NCBI GenBank assembly: GCA_021029095.1
Contig: JAJOHG010000038.1
Location: forward strand, 124,001 to 188,000
Length of the DNA stretch: 64,000 nucleotides
DNA from: Phellopilus nigrolimitatus
Lineage: Eukaryota > Basidiomycota > Agaricomycetes > Hymenochaetales > Hymenochaetaceae
Reading direction: 5' to 3'
In this document: one piece after another, positions 24,201 through 36,800 of the stretch
Position numbering within the stretch: position 1 is the stretch's first letter
How the letters are laid out: each line of letters begins with the position of its first letter
Notes under the pieces: generated by a model
Told to the model about the DNA's origin: nothing
The model's database searches: none
Seen by the model: the letters and a program-made list of their open reading frames with translations, nothing else
Made by a program: the position numbers and the translations under genes

Positions 24201-27200
24201 CGGGAAAGCTGGACTTGGGCTGTGCTGGGTCCGAGATACTTCTTTAGAGAGATAGAGTTCGACTCCGCTGAGCCCCGATGCTCTCACAAATTCAGTAAAT
24301 CTACTCTTTGAATATGATCTCACATTTCCCCGCCTTTTCCTCGCCCTCATTTCTTGACCAGCTGAATCGGACTTAGGTTCAAATTGCAGACCAGGTCAAG
24401 GCTTCTGCTGATATATAAAATCGAATTATGAACGAAGCCTTTCTTCGCTGTTGATTCGGAGATATACTTTACATCTTTTCCTTCGGCCTTACGTTCTGGA
24501 CGATAATTTCCCATGCGTCATCTAGTCAGATTGCCTATCGAGGAACGCGCCTGGGATCGCCGCGCGCTCCCGCAGCGCCAAACGCAAGCCACACCCGTGA
24601 ATCTAGGTTCTAGGGTCGCTGTTCCTCAGCTGAGAAGAAATGGAGACCCAGCGCATAGGAACGCGCGTGCCTTTGGTGCGCGCATATGGCAGCCACACAC
24701 CCGGAAACCGAGGCGATCGTGTGCTTGGGTATTGGGAAGCGGGGAAGCTCGTTAAAGATGCCATACGGAGTAGGCCTGACCCGCGCGTCCGTCCCGTTCC
24801 CCCGATTGCATTCAGTTTGCGTTCCGGGATCAGCTGGGATGCCCCCGGCGCGCCAAACTCAAAAAGGCGTGAACTTTGGATTGTTGGACAAGCATCTCCT
24901 TTTGAGAAAGACTTGAATCGAGATTGGCGGAAACGAAATGTACGTATTTGCTAAAATTGTTGCTGCATAAGTATTAAGGCATATGAGCTCCTATCCAGAC
25001 ATAAGGAAAATGAAGCATTGGAGTCATTCGTGGTAGACACGTGCATAAGGCGTGGCTCGTCTGCCTCGCGACGCCAGGCGCTGCGAAGAGAGCTGAGAAA
25101 CAAGTTGACCGGAGATGAAACGCGATTGCTTGATTCGAGCGGCGCCGATGTGATTCTCTGAGGTAGAACACCGTCTTTGCCCCGCCGGCTCATCACATCC
25201 CGATGATGCAATTCAAAGCTCCGCGACGGGCACGGAGACTTTATCTCGTTTCGTCGGATTTTTTACGTCTTTTACGATCACTTTATCTGATTTTCCTACT
25301 CGTTTGCGCAGATGACGCTGAGTGGGCGACGTTCTAGCGTGCTCTGCACAATAGAATTTCGCTGGCTTTTGGATTCCTGTTTATGTCATGGACGAGGGAC
25401 ATTAGATGGCTCTACGTACATCCACATAACGTGGAGGCTAAATTAGTCATCGGCGAAGTGGCTTTTACGTTCGACGCGTCAGGAAGGCGGAAGCAAATAT
25501 TTTTTCAGAAAATATCGATCGCGTCTTGTCCGTCGAGCATCGCGTCCCGAACACGACGCCGCACGTCGTTGCTATTCGCTTTATCTCTCTCATTTCGCCA
25601 TTTGTGATTACCCGCATCCATTTCTTTTTCCCCCAAAGAACGTGTCACGAGAGCCAAAGTTCAGACGATCTTCGTCAGAAATAGCGAGGGAATGTGTATT
25701 TTCGGCCTCGAGCTCACGATCGGAAGGTTCCTTTTTCTTTCTTTTTGAAGGGGGGTTTTTTTTTAGGGAAAAAGGCACTGGGGCCCAGATTCCGGACTTC
25801 CGAAGCCGCGTCGTCGTATCTTCGCACCTGCTCTCGATCGCAGACGCCCTCGGCGTCTCGAATGGGTATCGTCAAAGGGCCCGGCGGCGTGCTTCTACGC
25901 GCTGCTCGGGATATTCGACCAATGGGCGGCGCGCATCAGTACATTGGGGAAATGCACGCAGAAATTCGAAGAACGAGGGCAAAGGGGATTAAAAAAGTGC
26001 GAGTGCAGAGCGAGCTGGCCACATTCTATTTGCGGTGGGCGCTTTTTTTAATAAGCAAATCCCGCCCCCACCCGTCGCGGAACGCGCTCCTTGCGGCGCT
26101 TGCGCTGACTCGACCGGCCGTGCGAAGCGCCCGATATAGATGAGGGATATCCCGACCCTGGCACGCGTGAACTCTCCGGCTGCGGACAATGGCTGTCGAT
26201 AACGCGCAGAATAAACCCGGACACTTGGGGTCGCTATTGTCTTCATATCCAGGTCAAGTTGCCGAAAAACGTCCGCCCGTAACGTACGTACATGCGTGCT
26301 CGGAATGCCCTCGAGCGGCGGGGGCTTCCTTTCGTGCTAACAGAAATTCCGAGAATTCGAAGACGCACTTAAAAGGCAGCGTCAAAGAGATAGGGCTCGC
26401 CTTTCGTGAAAGTGAAGATTTCCTTAATTTTAGTGATTTTCCTGCGATATCCTCCTCGAAGATGTTCTTCTACTTGACTTTCCCTAAGGAAGCGCCACTA
26501 CATAAAGCGACTCCACCATTGGCTATATTATTAATTAATTTCGCACTCAAACGCGAGGTCCAGAGCGAAACGCGGCACGAGATTACAGAGCACACCGAAG
26601 GGATTTAAAAAAAAAAGCAAAAAGACTTCTATTAAGCAAGAACAGGCGCGCACGACGTTCGTAACACACATACACTTGCACACACTTTAAACAAGAGCAA
26701 TCGCGAAGTTCGAACGAGTATCCGCCCCAAGGCCAGGTCACGAGAAATCCTCCGCCTGATACGGCCTCGATATTAAAAACTAGAACCAGCGATGGCGGTG
26801 CGCGTTTCTCCGCGCTTGCTTGGAAAAGGCGGAAAACAATAGGGAGGGGGGTAGCAACGAACCTGGAGCGCAGGGCTTCGGCATCTGGGAAGTCGCGCAC
26901 CCGGATCGGGCATGCGCGAGCGAGGTTGTATGGTTCTCGGATTTTGACTCGAGGGGGTTCGCTCACGCTTTATGGTTTGCACTTCGCGGGTGCAGGAGGG
27001 CCGATTGCCTGTGAACCTTGAGTCTATGGCGGGCCAGGGCATGGAAGCCTAGAGGAATTTGACCGTAGAATGTCTCTCCCCGTGGCTTCCGAATTCACAG
27101 AGTGTTGGGTATGTGATGGAACTCAGCGGCGTCCGGCTGGGAGACAATGAGCAGATTAACAGCAATGTTTGATCCTGAGTTCTGATCCAGTCGTCCCAGC

Positions 27201-27550
27201 AACAGACAGCCAATAGAATGTGACAATTTGAAAGGTGACTCTGCGGATCAGACGGCGAGGCAGGCACATCCAGAGCGGGCGGATCCAGGTAGGCCAGACG
27301 CAGAAATCAAAAAAAAAAAAGACGCGTAAAAGTCCGAAGCAGAGGACAATACACAACGAGCACGCCCAAGTCATGCTGCAATTTTTGGACTCGGTGGTGT
27401 ATTGAGACGTCGGCTCCATAGTGACAGACATCGGGCAGCAATGCAGGGGTACCGCACACGAACTTAGATCGAGTGAGTCGCGCGATACGGGATGATCGAG
27501 TCCACACACATGCATGAGTGATACACCTTCGAAAAAATAAGTCCAGGACC
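21296..27550. other. gene-poor region, no supported genes
   Basis: More than 6 kb in which both strands show only short, unrelated frames. I checked the longest ones (22570-22863 and 25642-26143 plus strand) and saw no conserved motifs, no splice-consistent exon chains and no transposase or reverse-transcriptase signatures. A diverged old element or non-coding transcription units cannot be excluded. Confidence 0.5.
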
Positions 27551-28340
27551 CTTTTATTCGAGAAGAACGCCCCGCACCATGAGATGGTGTATCAGATCCC
27601 GGCATTTTTGGAGAAGGAGTGAGTCCAGCGGCGCCGCTGCCGCGGACCGTCCCACGGCGCGCCGAGTCAGCGCGGGCGCGGACACACGAGGCGCGAGCGC
27701 GGACACCTTTTCCCCGGATGCGCCTCCTCCCCTTCTTTTCTTCTCCTTCGGGTGATTTGGCCGTGCCAGATGGGAGAGCAGCAGCGCGCAGGCACGCGGT
27801 AGGAAGAAACGAAGCGCACACGCAGCGCGCGGGGCGGGGCGGGGCTGAGCTCCTCGGAAGGGCGTGCGTGCGCGAGACGCCCCGATCGGAAAAAAGGCGC
27901 GCGCGCGCGTGTCTTGTGCGATCCAGAAAATCGCAGATCCCAAAAGATTGATCGGTAGCCTTGGAGCACACGGGATACCCTAGTGAAAGGCGACGGCATA
28001 GCAGCGTCGCCCCCGACGACAGGACGACGCGCGGACCCACACGCGTCGCCGGCCGTCAGTCCGAGTCTGCGGGAGACATGACGCGGCATGACAGATGGAG
28101 GTGAGGTGGGAACGGACACGCGGCGGGCCACCTCTGCAGATACATCACACAACCATCCTGTGAGTCAGCGCACGTCGAACGCGCACGCGGCGCGTCGCGT
28201 CACGTCACGTCGCACGCGTTTTGCCCGCAGAGCGTGCAGCAGGCACGCGGCTCGGCCGTGCCACGCCAACGAGCGCCAGCGGGCGCCTGCGCAGCACGCG
28301 GCGCGCCTGTGCGCCGGCGGCGCGTCTCTTTAGCTTTGAC

Positions 28341-28383
28341 TTCGGCTTTGGCTTTGGCTTCGGCTTCGGCTTCGGTTTCGGCT
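28341..28383 (+). repeat. hexanucleotide repeat GGCTTY
   Basis: Seven tandem units of GGCTTT, GGCTTC or GGTTTC. The transition between T and C at the third pyrimidine shows decay of an original unit. Confidence 0.85.
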
Positions 28384-28649
28384 GCAGCCCAGTCGACGTG
28401 CGATCGGCGTGCAAACAGGCTGAAACGAGGCGATCGCTACGATCGGCGCACGCGCGTGGCGCCGCGCCGCGCCGCGCCACCGTAGCCGGGAGGCCCGTTG
28501 CGGTGTCCTGGGGCCGCTAGCGCTCGTCTCGTTGCAATGCGCGCCGCCGGCCGGAGAGGCGCCCTGCGCGCGCGCGCGAGAGAGAGAGAGAGATCTGCCG
28601 CGCGCGGGCGGCGCGAAGAGGTCTTAAATCCAGAAGCCCTGATAGTTGA

Positions 28650-28714
28650 TAGGTGATAGAGATGATAGAGATGGTTGATAGAGATGGTTGATAGAGATGG
28701 TTGATAGAGATGGC
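28650..28714 (+). repeat. 13-bp tandem repeat (ATGGTTGATAGAG)
   Basis: Three full units plus partial flanks of ATGGTTGATAGAG. Flanked by GA-rich DNA and followed by GACGGC repeats. Confidence 0.85.
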
Positions 28715-29197
28715 GACGGCGACGGCCTGTGCAGCATAGTTCGCTGCTTACCTTTCGTGCGTGCGTGCTCTCTCGTATGATATACAGTACATGCGTGCCA
28801 TTGAGAAGAGCGCAGACGCCGGACATCACGAACCGCGGAATCGAAGCCTCGCGCGCGCGCGGCGGTGCATACTGTGTTTCTGTGCTTTACTGTGCTTTTA
28901 CTGTGTAGTGTTCTGGAGGCCGAAGACGCGGGCGGTGCAGCGGCACGGCGTGATGGACCCAGGACGAACGTGCATTCTTGTTCTGCGGAGCAGAGGATTA
29001 GGGGGGTTCTGTAATATGTATATATTGTATGGGCAGAGGCGAGACGAGAACATGTGCGCTGTGCGATGACATGGCGATCAGCACCGATATGATATGATAG
29101 GATGGGATATGATGCACGATCGCGCGGCCTTCTTTCGTTCTTCCTTCGTCTTTGTCTTCCTTCGTCTTTGTCTTCTGGTTCTGCCTCTGAGATTGAG

Positions 29198-29225
29198 TTC
29201 TGCGTTCTGCGTTCTGCGTTCTGCG
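29198..29225 (+). repeat. 7-bp tandem repeat (TTCTGCG)
   Basis: Four consecutive TTCTGCG units, preceded by a duplicated CTTCGTCTTTGTCTTC block at 29128-29176. Confidence 0.85.
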
Positions 29226-29931
29226 CGACGTGATCGGCGCGCCGCGCTGCGCAGGGTGGGGCGGCGCTAGAAGGCAGCGCGCCGGCGACCTCGGGGGGAT
29301 GGGCGGGTGGATGAGTAAGCGCATACAAACGAACGCCCGGCGGACGCCCCGCTCGATATGTCTCTTTCTCTTTCTCTTTTCTCTTTCTCTTTCTTTCTCT
29401 TTTCTCTTTTCCCGCGCAATCGGGCCTTCTTTGACTTCTGGGGGCAGCGCCCGCGCATGCATACATACAAACCAGATCGCCCCCGGTGGGCTTCGTTCGC
29501 GTTTTCTTTGGTCGCCCAGGCGCCCGCCGCGCTCTCTCTCTTTCTCTGTTTCTCTCCCGCGCGCGCACGCGTTGATAAGAAAATGAAATGAAAAGAAAAG
29601 AAAAAGGCTGCTTATGCGAGCCCCAAACAGAACAGAACAGAACAAGAACATAACAGACACGGCGGGACAGCGCGCCAAACTCCGTCCGAGGGTGAGGCCC
29701 CCGGGCCCCCTTCTTCCCGATCGGGGCGCCCAGCCGCAGCGGCTCAGGCCAAAGTCAGACTGAGCCACTCCGATTTGCGCTGCGTTCGCGCCGAGGCCGC
29801 GGGGGCAGCCGCGCCTCCTCGGGATCGCTGTCGATCACGATATCACCCTCGGTCCGGGCCACATTATTCTATTCTATTCATTTCGGGTTACCCTTACCCG
29901 TTATTTCTCTCCGTATTTCCATTCCTCGAGG

Positions 29932-29999
29932 TACATACATACATACATGGATAGATAGATACATAGATAGATAGATAGCGAGCGCGCGCGCGAGCGAGC
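29932..29999 (+). repeat. compound microsatellite (TACA)n-(GATA)n-(GC)n
   Basis: TACA units run into GATA units and then GAGCGCGC alternation. A second TACA tract lies at 30311-30336. Confidence 0.85.
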
Positions 30000-31122
30000 G
30001 ACCTAAGCGTATCCGCTGAATTCTCTGTGCATTGCCCGGGCATACGCTCGCGAAAAATAGTGTGCATTTTCGCGAAATTAATGAAATCGATTCTTAGAGC
30101 AAAGGAGCAAGGAAGTAAGGGGCGGCGACCGCCCGGCGCCCCGGGTCGAATGTGCCCTTGTGCGTAAGCAACGTCGAGAAATGAAAGCAAGAGGTGGAAA
30201 TGAAAACCGAGCATATATGAACGTGATTAAATGCGTAGCGAGCGAGCGTAAGAGAATGCAAAGCCAAATCGATATGTTCACGCGCGTAATGCGAAGAGTC
30301 GGGGAGCGTAATAATACATACATACATACATACAGGTAATACTGTAGAGAAAGCGACGGGAGCCCGGCGGGGAGACGAGTGATGGAAGAGCCTGCGGCTG
30401 AGTTAGGTGATGTCAATGGGCAGCGAGCGGGCGGGCCTCGAGGCGGGCAATGAGCAGCAAAGCGCGGCCGCGAGGCGCCCGCGGGTCGTCGAGGCGAGTC
30501 GACGTCGGCTCGCGTGACGCGAAATGAGCAGCGAGCGAGTAATGCTCGGAGGACGGGGGTTCGCGGGAATGGAATACATTATACAGGGATGGATGGATGG
30601 ATGGAGGGACGGATGGCCCGATGGAGGCCGGCCAGTCCGCCACGCGCGGCTCGGGACTTGCGCCTCGGGACTCACACTGACAGCGGAAAGTGGGACCCTC
30701 TCCGACCCTCCCTTGGGCCTGCCCAATTCGCACAATTTCGCAGGCGGACGGACGCAAAAACGGGCGGGGCCGTGGTTGTCGATCGAAAGTGACAATGGAC
30801 AATAAGAACGGGTGTTTGTATGGTGTTTACACGCGGGAAATGGAAATGGAATCAGATTCCAGCATGGGCGAGCCGGATCAGGCAGGCTGTACACGAGACC
30901 CTCCCCCCGCCGGTGCGTGCGTGCTGCTTTGCTGGTGCTGCCGGTGCTGGTGCTGCCGGTGCTGATGCTGCTGCTGTAATGCTCAGATCCCGTGCGGGCG
31001 CCGCTATTCTGGGTCCAGTCAGGGCCTCCGCAGGGCAGCGAGTGGACGAGTCTTGCAGAAGTCAGCATTAAATTTAAAGAATCGAGAATTGAGAACTGAG
31101 AAATGTGAGTGCACGGTTCAGA

Positions 31123-31131
31123 GCTGATATA
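31123..31131 (+). promoter_or_regulatory. TATA-like box of HMG-box gene 1
   Basis: GATATAAGT about 115 bp upstream of the ATG at 31244, followed by a pyrimidine-rich stretch (31170-31240) typical of fungal transcription start regions. No expression evidence. Confidence 0.4.
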
Positions 31132-31243
31132 AGTAAGGCCCCGCCCACTATTGTGTCTCAGCCTGCCCCCCTACATTTCTGGCCCACACGCTCGACACCG
31201 CCGCCTCTATTGTCTCACTTGCACTTGCCTTTGCCTGCTCGCC

Positions 31244-33836
31244 ATGCCCGCCCTCCGGTCGCGCAGCGATAGCGTCCCCTACCCCTCAAAGCGTAAGTAC
31301 ATCTACTCCAGTCTCACACACAATAGCACTCCCTCTCTTGTTCTCCTTCCCCTTCAATCCACTCCCCCCCTTCCTTCCCCTTCCTTCTTACCCCCCCTTC
31401 CCTTTCGGCATTGTTGACCAATGCCCCGCTCTGCAGCGCAAGCACACATCCACGCAGCCGCCCTCGGCCTCCAGGTAGCCACCGACGAGTACATCGACTT
31501 CCACATGTCCTCATCCCACCCCACCATCGGCATCGTCTCCCCCACCCCCCGCGCCCTCTCCTTCCCCCAGCACCCCGCCTTCGACCTCGACGGCCCCACC
31601 CCCCGTGCCTTCTCCTTCCCCGCCAACGTCCACGACGCCTTTGCATCCCTCCCCCTCGGCCCGCCACTTACGCCCCCGGAGCCCTCGCCCTCGACACCCA
31701 GCACCTCGCCCTCGCCCTTCGAACCAGACCGCGACCGCGACCTCGCCTCCCTCGCCATCGCGCGCCGCTCCCAGTCCCAGCAGCGCATGCGCACCGGCAC
31801 CGCGTCGCCCGCAGCCCAGATCGGCTCCTTCAACGCCGTCGACCCCGCCCACGGCGGGCCCATCACCCTCGCCCACCGCCGCCGCGGCTCCAGCATCTCC
31901 TCCCTCGCCATCCCCCAGCCGTCCCAGCCGCCACAGTCGCTCACGCACACCCTCCAGCTCAACGGCCCCGAACGCAAGCCCAAGCGCGGCGACGAGGACT
32001 ACATCAAGCGCCCCGAGAACGCCTTCATCCTCTTCCGCCGCGAGTGCTGCCTCAAGAAGAACGCCGAGGAGGCCGTCGCCGTCTCAGAGGGCGACGCCAT
32101 CGCGCGCCGCCAGCGCCAGGCCGACCTCTCCAAGACCATCTCCCAGCAATGGCGGTCGCTATCGGCCGAGGATCGCAAGTACTGGGACGACCTCGCGAAG
32201 CAGCGGAAGAAGGAGCACGAGGAGATGTATCCCTGGTACGTGTACCAGCCGACGCGCACGCGGGAGAAGAAGGGCAAGTCGTCCTCGTCGATGACCGCGG
32301 GCGCGGGTGCGGGTATGGGTGCGGGTGGGAAGGCGGCGAAGAAGGACGGCAAGAAGGAGCGCCGCGAGAAGCGCGACAAGTCCACGAGCCGCGTGCGCAG
32401 CGCGAACGGCGTGCGCACGCGCAACTCGTCCTCGTGCTCGACCGCCAGCACCGCGTCCGCGTCCAGCTCCGCGAGCACCGTCGACTCGGAGGATTTCGCC
32501 GACTTCGACTCCGGCGACAGCTACGCGGGCGGCGAGCACTTCCAGCTGCGCGAGTTCGACGCGGCCGACGGCGACTTCGACATGGCCGACTCCGAGTCGC
32601 TCCCCATGTCGCTCATGATGCCCTCCCTCTCGAACGGGCTCTCGATCGACACGCGCAACCCGCTCGCGAGCTTCACCCTCCAGACAGGACCGGCCCACCA
32701 CAGTCATCATGGTCACGGGCACGGGCACGGACACGGACACGGACACTCGCTTTCTGCGCAGATCCCTACGCAGACTGCCCAGAGCCTCGGCCCGCTGAGC
32801 TTCGTCCTCCCGCAAGGCCGTCGTTCGACGTCCGCGCCCGGCGCCCCCACCCCGCCACCTATGCCCTCCGACCTCTTCCCGTCGGCGATCAAAATCCCCA
32901 CGCTCCTTCCGTCATCCTCGCCGTCGCCAATCGACCAGTCTCAGTCGCACAGCGAGGAGGCGCGTGCCCAGAGCAGCAGCAGCAAGGCATGGTCACGTCG
33001 TCGCCAGATATGTGCCGGTCGTCGGAGAATGCGGGTGTGTGCGGAGACTACGGGATGGGCGCGCATGAGCAGCAGGCGATGCAGAGCTTCCACTTCCCCG
33101 CGGACGCCATGAACCCGATGGGCTTCGCGAACCTTTCTGGGCAGGTCCCGGACTTTTCCTCCGCTGGCGGCGATATGCAGGTAAGTCTCCGTTGTTCGGC
33201 AGCGCGAGCGACCGAAAATAACTGACCGAATCACTTCATAGCACAACGCCATGTTCCAAATATACGAGCAGCAGGTCCCCGACACGGCCAGGCCGAACCG
33301 CGTCCGCGCGCTGTCGCACATCGCCATCCCCTAACACGCCGTCGACGGGCGGCCCGCTGTCCGCGCCGGCGCCCTCGTCCTCGCAGACGTCCTCGTCCCA
33401 GCGCCTCTACCTCCCGGGCCAGCAGCACTTCTCGCCGAACGCAGGTTCGGCGCTGCAGATGCCGCAGCGCGCGGTGCCGCTCGGCCTGCCCGAGTCGCCG
33501 AAGCCGAACAGCGACTGGAGCGACGACTTTGGCCTGCCCGCGTGGGCGATGCCGACGCTGTACGCGCCGTCGCCCGGCCACGATCAGGGCCAGTGCGCGA
33601 ACCAGAGTCAGAGCCACAGCCACAGCCAGCCGGCCGGGTACTCGATGATGGGCATGGACGGGGAGATCGACATCGACATCTCGACGCTGCCGCCGTTCAC
33701 GCTCGACATCCCGGGCATGGGCAACCAGACGGGGATGAGCGGCGGCGGTTTGGGCATGGACGGGGAACACGGCATGGACTCGTGGTCCGCGATGCAGTTC
33801 CCGTATGATGACCTGCTGGACACGTCGCAATTATGA
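31244..33836 (+). CDS. HMG-box transcription factor 1 (MATA_HMG-like), with two frame discontinuities
   Basis: Exon 1 (31244-31292, MPALRSRSDS) splices to 31437. An HMG box at about residues 200-285 starts YIKRPENAFILFRRE, continues LSKTISQQWRSLSAEDRKYWDDLAKQRK and ends MYPWYVYQPTR, the pattern of fungal MATA_HMG/Prf1/Rop1-type regulators. Flanks are Ser/Pro-rich, with an Asp/Glu patch (EDFADFDSGD) and an (HG)n tract (HGHGHGHGHGH). The reading frame shifts near 32985 (in a CAG run; a 44-nt intron ending CCAG is a weak alternative). A canonical intron follows at 33181-33241. A second shift is needed near 33316, after which the frame runs to 33836 (PAWAMPTLY, DDLLDTSQL). Without the second shift it would stop at about 33333. 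Sequence error or real lesions cannot be separated here. Confidence 0.8.
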
Positions 33837-36800
33837 CGATGACGCGCGCACGACGACCGAACGACGACGACGCGGATGCGAAGACGCGTGCGTCGATTGT
33901 ATGAATAGAGCGACGAACAGAACGATTTGAACGATTAGCGCGACGGACGAACCGCAGATGAGGCGACGTACTCGCCATATTTCTTTTCCCATTTCCCATG
34001 TCCAATTCCCTTGACGTATCTATTCCTTGCATTTCCCCTCCAGCACACCCGCACGCACGACACGTTTTCCTCCTCTTCTTTTTTCTTTCTTTCTCCAGCC
34101 TTCATCCTTTCCGATGACGTTCCGAATATTTATGGTCTTGACGACCTTGCGATCGTTCGTGCGCTGTCTATAGAGCAAGGACAAGGACCCTTCAGCTTCA
34201 CTTCGTATACATATTTCTTCTTCTCTTCACGCACCTTTTTTCTTTTTACCCAGCGCAGCTACGTCTGGCGTTTGTCCCTGTTTTTTTATTATTAACGGAA
34301 GTTTACCAGCGCACCCTCACCTCACCGCCAGCACCACCACCCCACCTCACAGCCCAGCGCATTCTTGCACCTCGCAGGGATTTTTTTATGACTGCTTTTT
34401 GTAACACTTCACCTTCTTTCCTTTCACGTTCTTGGTACTCGCCTGTACTAGCTTTGCATTGTTGTTTCCAGGCCTTCCGTCTCAGCTTGCCCACTGCGCA
34501 AATAAAATATTTAGTTCTCGAGGACATCGTGTTTGAATTGACTGCAAGCGACTGAGTACATTGAACGATGACTAGCGATGTAAAGTGGACGACGGAGGAC
34601 GAGAGTAAGAGCAGCTTGTTCGACGACATTGAAGTTGCCATGGCCATCGTTGTCTCGTCACGTCCTCGCGTTTCACTGGAGGCCAGTCGTGCTAACATTA
34701 CGTCACTACCCACGTGACAGATGGTCTCCAAAAATATTCGATTTTCACCGATTTTCTGAGAAATACATCACCGTAGGATCCTGTCCTTACACACTCTACA
34801 CAGTTGGTTTGTTGCCTAGAAACGCTTCTCAATTGTCCACTATCTCTTCGAATGACAGCTCACGCGTTCCGGCCCCCTGCACGGGTCCGAGTATGCATGT
34901 AATCATTTCCATAGACGCGCGCGATCGCAACGGATATCTCTCCTTGCCACCATCATCATAGCTAATCGCCTTTGTTTTCGTAGAAGCCAACCGGATTGTG
35001 GTCGAGTGCATTTATCTTGAGGGTTGCAATGATTGCGCGCGGGGGGCGAGGAGAATGCAGACCCGCGCCCTAAAGAGGTAAGCGTGTGGGTGTGCTGTAA
35101 GCCAGTGTGGTTAACCGCATCTGGCGAGGACAATAAAAAAAATGCGCGCGGGACGGCGATTTTTTCTGGGCGTCGGGCGGGGCTCGGAGGGAATGCCGCT
35201 GGCATTCAGTCCAGAGTTCAGGGCGGTGCTCGTGTGCGTGCCGAGTGGGAGCCCGTGGCGCGGAGTCCTTGACGACCCACCGCGTTTTCTGACGTCTGAA
35301 CCTGCGAAACAAAAGGGCTGCACGCCCGCCCGTCCACGCGGTTTTTTCTTAGCGCGACTGAGTTGCCAGGGGCTGTAGATAGTCGGACAATAGACGATCG
35401 CAGGCGTGCGTCTGTGAAGAGACGGGTGGAGAGCCTGAAAGCTTACGGAGTCAATGCAAAACTTGACTTGCCATCAAACGTCGATCACCCATTGTCCGAA
35501 CCTTCGTGGCGGTCTGGCGGAAATAAATTCGAGTTCGTGGGCTGGTATACATTCTGATGAAGCCGCGAGCGAACAGAAGAAAATATGGTACTCACGCGGC
35601 TCATTGGATTAGGGAGGAGGGAGGGGGGAGGTGAGGGAATCATACGAATCGATGATCGAACGCACACCCTCATGCCGATCGAGGCCGCTCTCGGTCCCTT
35701 GAAATTTGTCCTCATCGGTCTTGCGATTGGCCTCGAGCATAATAGAGATCGACAGACCGAGGTTGCTATGCCTATACTCCCCAGACTGTCGTACAATAAG
35801 ACCTCGCTGGCAGGGATAATCTCCCGGGTCCGACAGCCACTGAAAAATAGAAAAACACCGGATATTCAAGCAGGCCCCGGCGTCTCGAAGCAGTCTCTGG
35901 AGAAGCTCGCTCGCGCCAAAGAACGTGCACAGACAGAGTTCACTAGGGCCAGGGAACATAGTTTGGGCAGCGACCCGTGCGCAGAAGCCGAGGCCGTACT
36001 ATGGCTCTTGCCGCGCCAAGTTTGGATTAAGCGTTAAGCTCGCCCACGGGAACCCTGAGTGACATTGCGAAGGAGTATAGAATAACCGCTTCCCTTTCTC
36101 GTCGAGAAGGGATCGGGGCAGCGGAGTCTTCGGTTAGGCGCAGTGAATGCAAACTGAGGCCTTCGCGGACTTCGAAGTCAGAATAACCTTGCGCCGGTCA
36201 ATCACAGTTCGCGAAGTTCGGCGGGGGGCAAAGAAGATGTGGAAGTACACTCTCGTAGAGAACATGCGGCTTGGAGTGACGAAGTGAAGTAGTTGCTCGA
36301 CCCCGCGTGCAGCACCCTACGCAAGTGCACGAGTGACATTGTGCTATTGAGATATTTGAGTCACGATTAGCGAGGGATGAGTGAAAAGGACGCACTCTCA
36401 TTCATTTTAGCGATCATATGTGTAAAGGTTTTCACCGTTGACTCGAACTCGGTGAGAGACGACTCTTAGGTCGTGACACCTAATCCCCTCGGTGATCATG
36501 GTCGTCAGTAAAATATACAACAATCAAATAATCAAATTAACGGAATACGCACATGATTATAGAGATATTATTTGCAGCATGTTGTAGATATAGCCACTTA
36601 TTACCGGAAGATGAATGACTGGGTACCTTAGGAAAGATCGTGGGCGACCCATGTGACTAAATTCCAGCGGACAAAGCACGTTAGATCCTGAGAAAGGAAT
36701 ATAGTTACATAGCTGAAATCCGAGTATAATGTATCCCGAAAGACCCAGCTGAGCGAGAAATAGCGAGTCAGTGAGACGTCGTCCTGCTCGAGGCCGCGTT

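Larger units (their letters stand above)
27551..31243. other. GC-rich, microsatellite-rich upstream region of HMG-box gene 1
   Basis: About 3.7 kb with GC-rich runs, CpG-rich words (GCGCGC) and many simple repeats: 28341-28383, 28566-28592, 28650-28714, 29128-29176, 29198-29225, 29358-29411, 29932-29999, 30311-30336, 30587-30605 and 30925-30977. Long open frames on both strands are composition artefacts: they are Arg/Pro/Ala-biased and overlap one another. Probably a long 5' regulatory or untranslated region of the downstream regulator. Confidence 0.5.

Noticed and set aside
24250..24275. B-box-like word GAGTTCGACTCC suggesting a tRNA.
   Set aside because: Only three stem pairs form and no acceptor stem or A-box lies at the right distance.
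28341..28383. Short tandem units considered as a CRISPR-like array.
   Set aside because: Contiguous hexanucleotides without spacers in a eukaryotic genome; a plain microsatellite.
27156..30965. Many long overlapping open frames on both strands (up to 314 codons).
   Set aside because: Arg/Pro/Ala-biased, mutually overlapping, with repeat-derived peptides and no domain motifs; explained by high GC content.
36430..36500. Possible tRNA on the minus strand: TCACCG/CGGTGA pairing and a GAGTTCGAGTC box-like word.
   Set aside because: The T-arm does not pair around the TTCGA loop and the D- and anticodon arms do not fit; it is a set of short hairpins, not a cloverleaf.
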